Shown: positions 62,914 to 64,000 of the stretch, piece after piece | Layout of the letters: each line of letters opens with the position of its first letter | Numbering within the stretch: position 1 is the first letter of the stretch | From: Oligoflexia bacterium | GTDB taxonomy: Bacteria; Bdellovibrionota_G; JANQFH01 | Direction of reading: 5' to 3' | NCBI GenBank assembly: GCA_028277945.1 | Contig: JANQFH010000021.1 | Span: forward strand, 186,001-250,000 | Length of the DNA stretch: 64,000 bases | Translations under genes and position numbers: made by a program | Notes under the pieces: model-generated | Database searches by the model: none | What the model was told of the DNA's origin: nothing | Seen by the model: only the letters and a program-made list of their open reading frames with translations

Positions 62914-63569
62914 GGCTCTCTTCCTAAGTAGTAGGCGTATTGGATGGGAATACCCCGTGCAGGTTTTTCTAGACCGATCGAGCGGATTTGCTCACAGGGA
63001 TTGGGACTCTGCCAGAGGCTAAAAAATCTATCCAAACCGGTGAACAGAACCGGCATGCAGTAGGTGAGCTCTACACCAGGTACGTTGTGCAAAACAGGAT
63101 CGGTGCCAAACTGCACGCGTACGGCGCCACGATTCAAGCTGGCGCCACCACCATCAATACCATCGGCGTAGAGCCGTCGCATGTACCAGTCATTCTCATC
63201 GGTCACCGTAATGCGGTGGTGTTCCCACGGTAGGGACTCAAAGAGGATTTTTTCTGCAGTTGCTTCAGCAACGCTCTGTGAACCTCGTGTAAGAAGTCCG
63301 GCACCGCCACCGCTACCAAGCTTAGCTGCCGTGTAAGGGTAGTCGATGGTTTGTAGGGTTGCGGGACCATAGACGAGATAACTACGTGCCGCCATGTAGG
63401 CGGCATACTGAGTGAGCTGATGGCTGACAACAATGAAAGCGATTTGCAGAGCAAAGAGTAGAAAGAGAAAGACAAAGGGCATGAGTAGTGCCATTTCCAG
63501 CGAAGTCACGCCACGCGTCGTTGGTTGTGCGCAACTCCACTTCTCTATGCTGTGGCGGTGGCTGCGCAT
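62910..63569 (-). CDS. TadE-like pseudopilin
   Basis: 219 residues from the ATG at 63569, chosen because GGAAG lies 6 bp upstream; ATG at 63575 and a longer frame up to 63659 are also open, but the latter overlaps the Flp gene. The pseudopilin-like segment TSLEMALLMPFVFLFLLFAL with the Glu at position +5-like is typical of TadE. The rest is periplasmic. Confidence 0.83.
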   Translation of the reverse strand: MRSHRHSIEKWSCAQPTTRGVTSLEMALLMPFVFLFLLFALQIAFIVVSHQLTQYAAYMAARSYLVYGPATLQTIDYPYTAAKLGSGGGAGLLTRGSQSVAEATAEKILFESLPWEHHRITVTDENDWYMRRLYADGIDGGGASLNRGAVRVQFGTDPVLHNVPGVELTYCMPVLFTGLDRFFSLWQSPNPCEQIRSIGLEKPARGIPIQYAYYLGREP

Positions 63570-63591
63570 TCGCATGCTTCCAAATCTAGGT

Positions 63592-63795
63592 CTATTGACT
63601 CTGTTGGTTACCAGCAGCCTCAAGGATGTTGGCTTTAATCGCTTTGGCTGCATCGCCACCGTCTTGGAACATCGGTAAGATCAATCCCTTGACCGCACCG
63701 ATCAAGGCGATGGCAACCACTCCAGCAATCAGCGCATACTCGAGAGCGGTTTGGCCACGCCTACTTTGCTTTAGGCTTTTGATGAGTCGTTGCAT
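63592..63795 (-). CDS. flp: Flp-type pilin
   Basis: 67 residues. The prepilin-like GQTALEYALIAGVVAIALIG matches Flp pilins (cleavage after Gly, then the Glu at +5 and the Tyr), with a short basic leader (SLKQSRR). This is the main subunit of the Tad/Flp pilus. The ATG at 63795 has an excellent AGGAGG 8 bp upstream, in keeping with high expression. The prepilin peptidase (TadV) gene is not in the window. Confidence 0.93.
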   Translation of the reverse strand: MQRLIKSLKQSRRGQTALEYALIAGVVAIALIGAVKGLILPMFQDGGDAAKAIKANILEAAGNQQSQ

Positions 63796-63824
63796 GTCTT
63801 AAGCCTCCTTTATGTGGTTCGACT

Positions 63825-63995
63825 CTAGGGAATTGGCAGATACATCATGTCTCGTGTACCCAGGCCGTGATCCCTTATCATGATGGGACTGTTTTGATCG
63901 GGCTGATCCACGGCAGCAAAGACGCTGTAAACTAGCGGCTGGTAGACGATATAGAGTAGGGATGCTACCAAGGCCATGATTACCGTGGTGAGCAT
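63825..63995 (-). CDS. Small membrane protein at window edge (possibly partial)
   Basis: The minus strand from the right edge encodes MLTTVIMALVASLLYIVYQP and so on to a TAG at 63825-63827 (56 residues if it begins at the ATG at 63995). One hydrophobic helix at about 3-18, then a polar tail. The frame is also open to the edge, so it may be the end of a longer gene. Position 29 bp before the flp gene suggests a Tad component such as a small pseudopilin; unassigned. Confidence 0.5.
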   Translation of the reverse strand: MLTTVIMALVASLLYIVYQPLVYSVFAAVDQPDQNSPIMIRDHGLGTRDMMYLPIP

Positions 63996-64000
63996 ATACT

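Overview
This window looks like chromosome from a free-living, didermic bacterium of the old deltaproteobacterial assemblage (Myxococcota, Desulfobacterota, Bdellovibrionota or SAR324-like). That is inference from gene content: pgk-tpiA-secG followed by a TonB-type protein and xerC-hslV-hslU, a DnaJ-like protein with a PATAN/DUF4388-like N-terminus, thrombospondin type 3 and MYXO-CTERM-like elements in an OmpA protein, and a Tad pilus locus. No rRNA gene is present, so the lineage cannot be fixed here. One tRNA gene (tRNA-Ser, anticodon TGA) was found.

Layout. 1-3.0 kb (minus): a truncated membrane protein (probably a sensor kinase), a membrane protein with one CxxCH haem motif, a secreted cupredoxin and a porin-like beta-barrel; probably a small envelope redox or metal locus. 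3.2-9.9 kb (minus): a chemosensory operon cheY-cheA-cheW-HEAT-cheR-cheB whose CheB receiver lacks the phosphoacceptor Asp. 10.2-12.9 kb (minus): an ABC importer of the TrpXYZ-like type. 13-16.7 kb: a methyltransferase, an FG-GAP repeat protein and an unknown secreted protein.

16.8-22.8 kb: a block with a phosphoribosyltransferase, a CBS protein, a YbaK-type deacylase, an acyl-CoA ligase, a Leu/Glu-type dehydrogenase, a BaeRF-like protein and a truncated ATP synthase beta fragment. It lies between two 86-bp direct repeats made from the 3' end of the neighbouring ompA-like gene, and two FNR-like boxes sit inside it. This suggests an inserted, partly decayed low-energy/stress module. 22.7-27.5 kb: a fused beta-propeller/TSP3/CTERM/porin/OmpA protein and a secreted protein with a papain-like signature.

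27.85-36.04 kb: a genomic island in the 3' end of tRNA-Ser. It has a tyrosine integrase at the tRNA end and a 17-bp att-like direct repeat at the far end, next to unusual twin perfect hairpins. Cargo: an AbiE toxin-antitoxin/phage-defence pair with two inverted-repeat operators; an XRE regulator, a DUF5677-like protein and a small membrane protein, with a 22-bp perfect palindrome across the XRE start codon; a DUF4236 protein; a ribbon-helix-helix protein. The XRE-DUF5677-membrane unit is my best candidate for an undescribed system.

36.1-40.3 kb (minus): an overlapping operon DUF465-psd-pssA-M28 peptidase-asd-CBS. 40.5-49.6 kb (plus): pgk-tpiA-secG-tonB-xerC-hslV-hslU-dnaJ/TPR-hsp70. 49.7-53.7 kb: a subtilisin-like protein, a VapBC-type pair, a PaiB-like flavoprotein and a small Cys-rich secreted protein. 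53.8-64 kb (minus): a Tad/Flp pilus operon with Flp pilin, TadE/TadG-like proteins, a very large pseudopilin-like protein, CpaB, the RcpA secretin, a single polypeptide joining TadZ and TadA, and TadB. TadC, TadV and TadD are not in the window.
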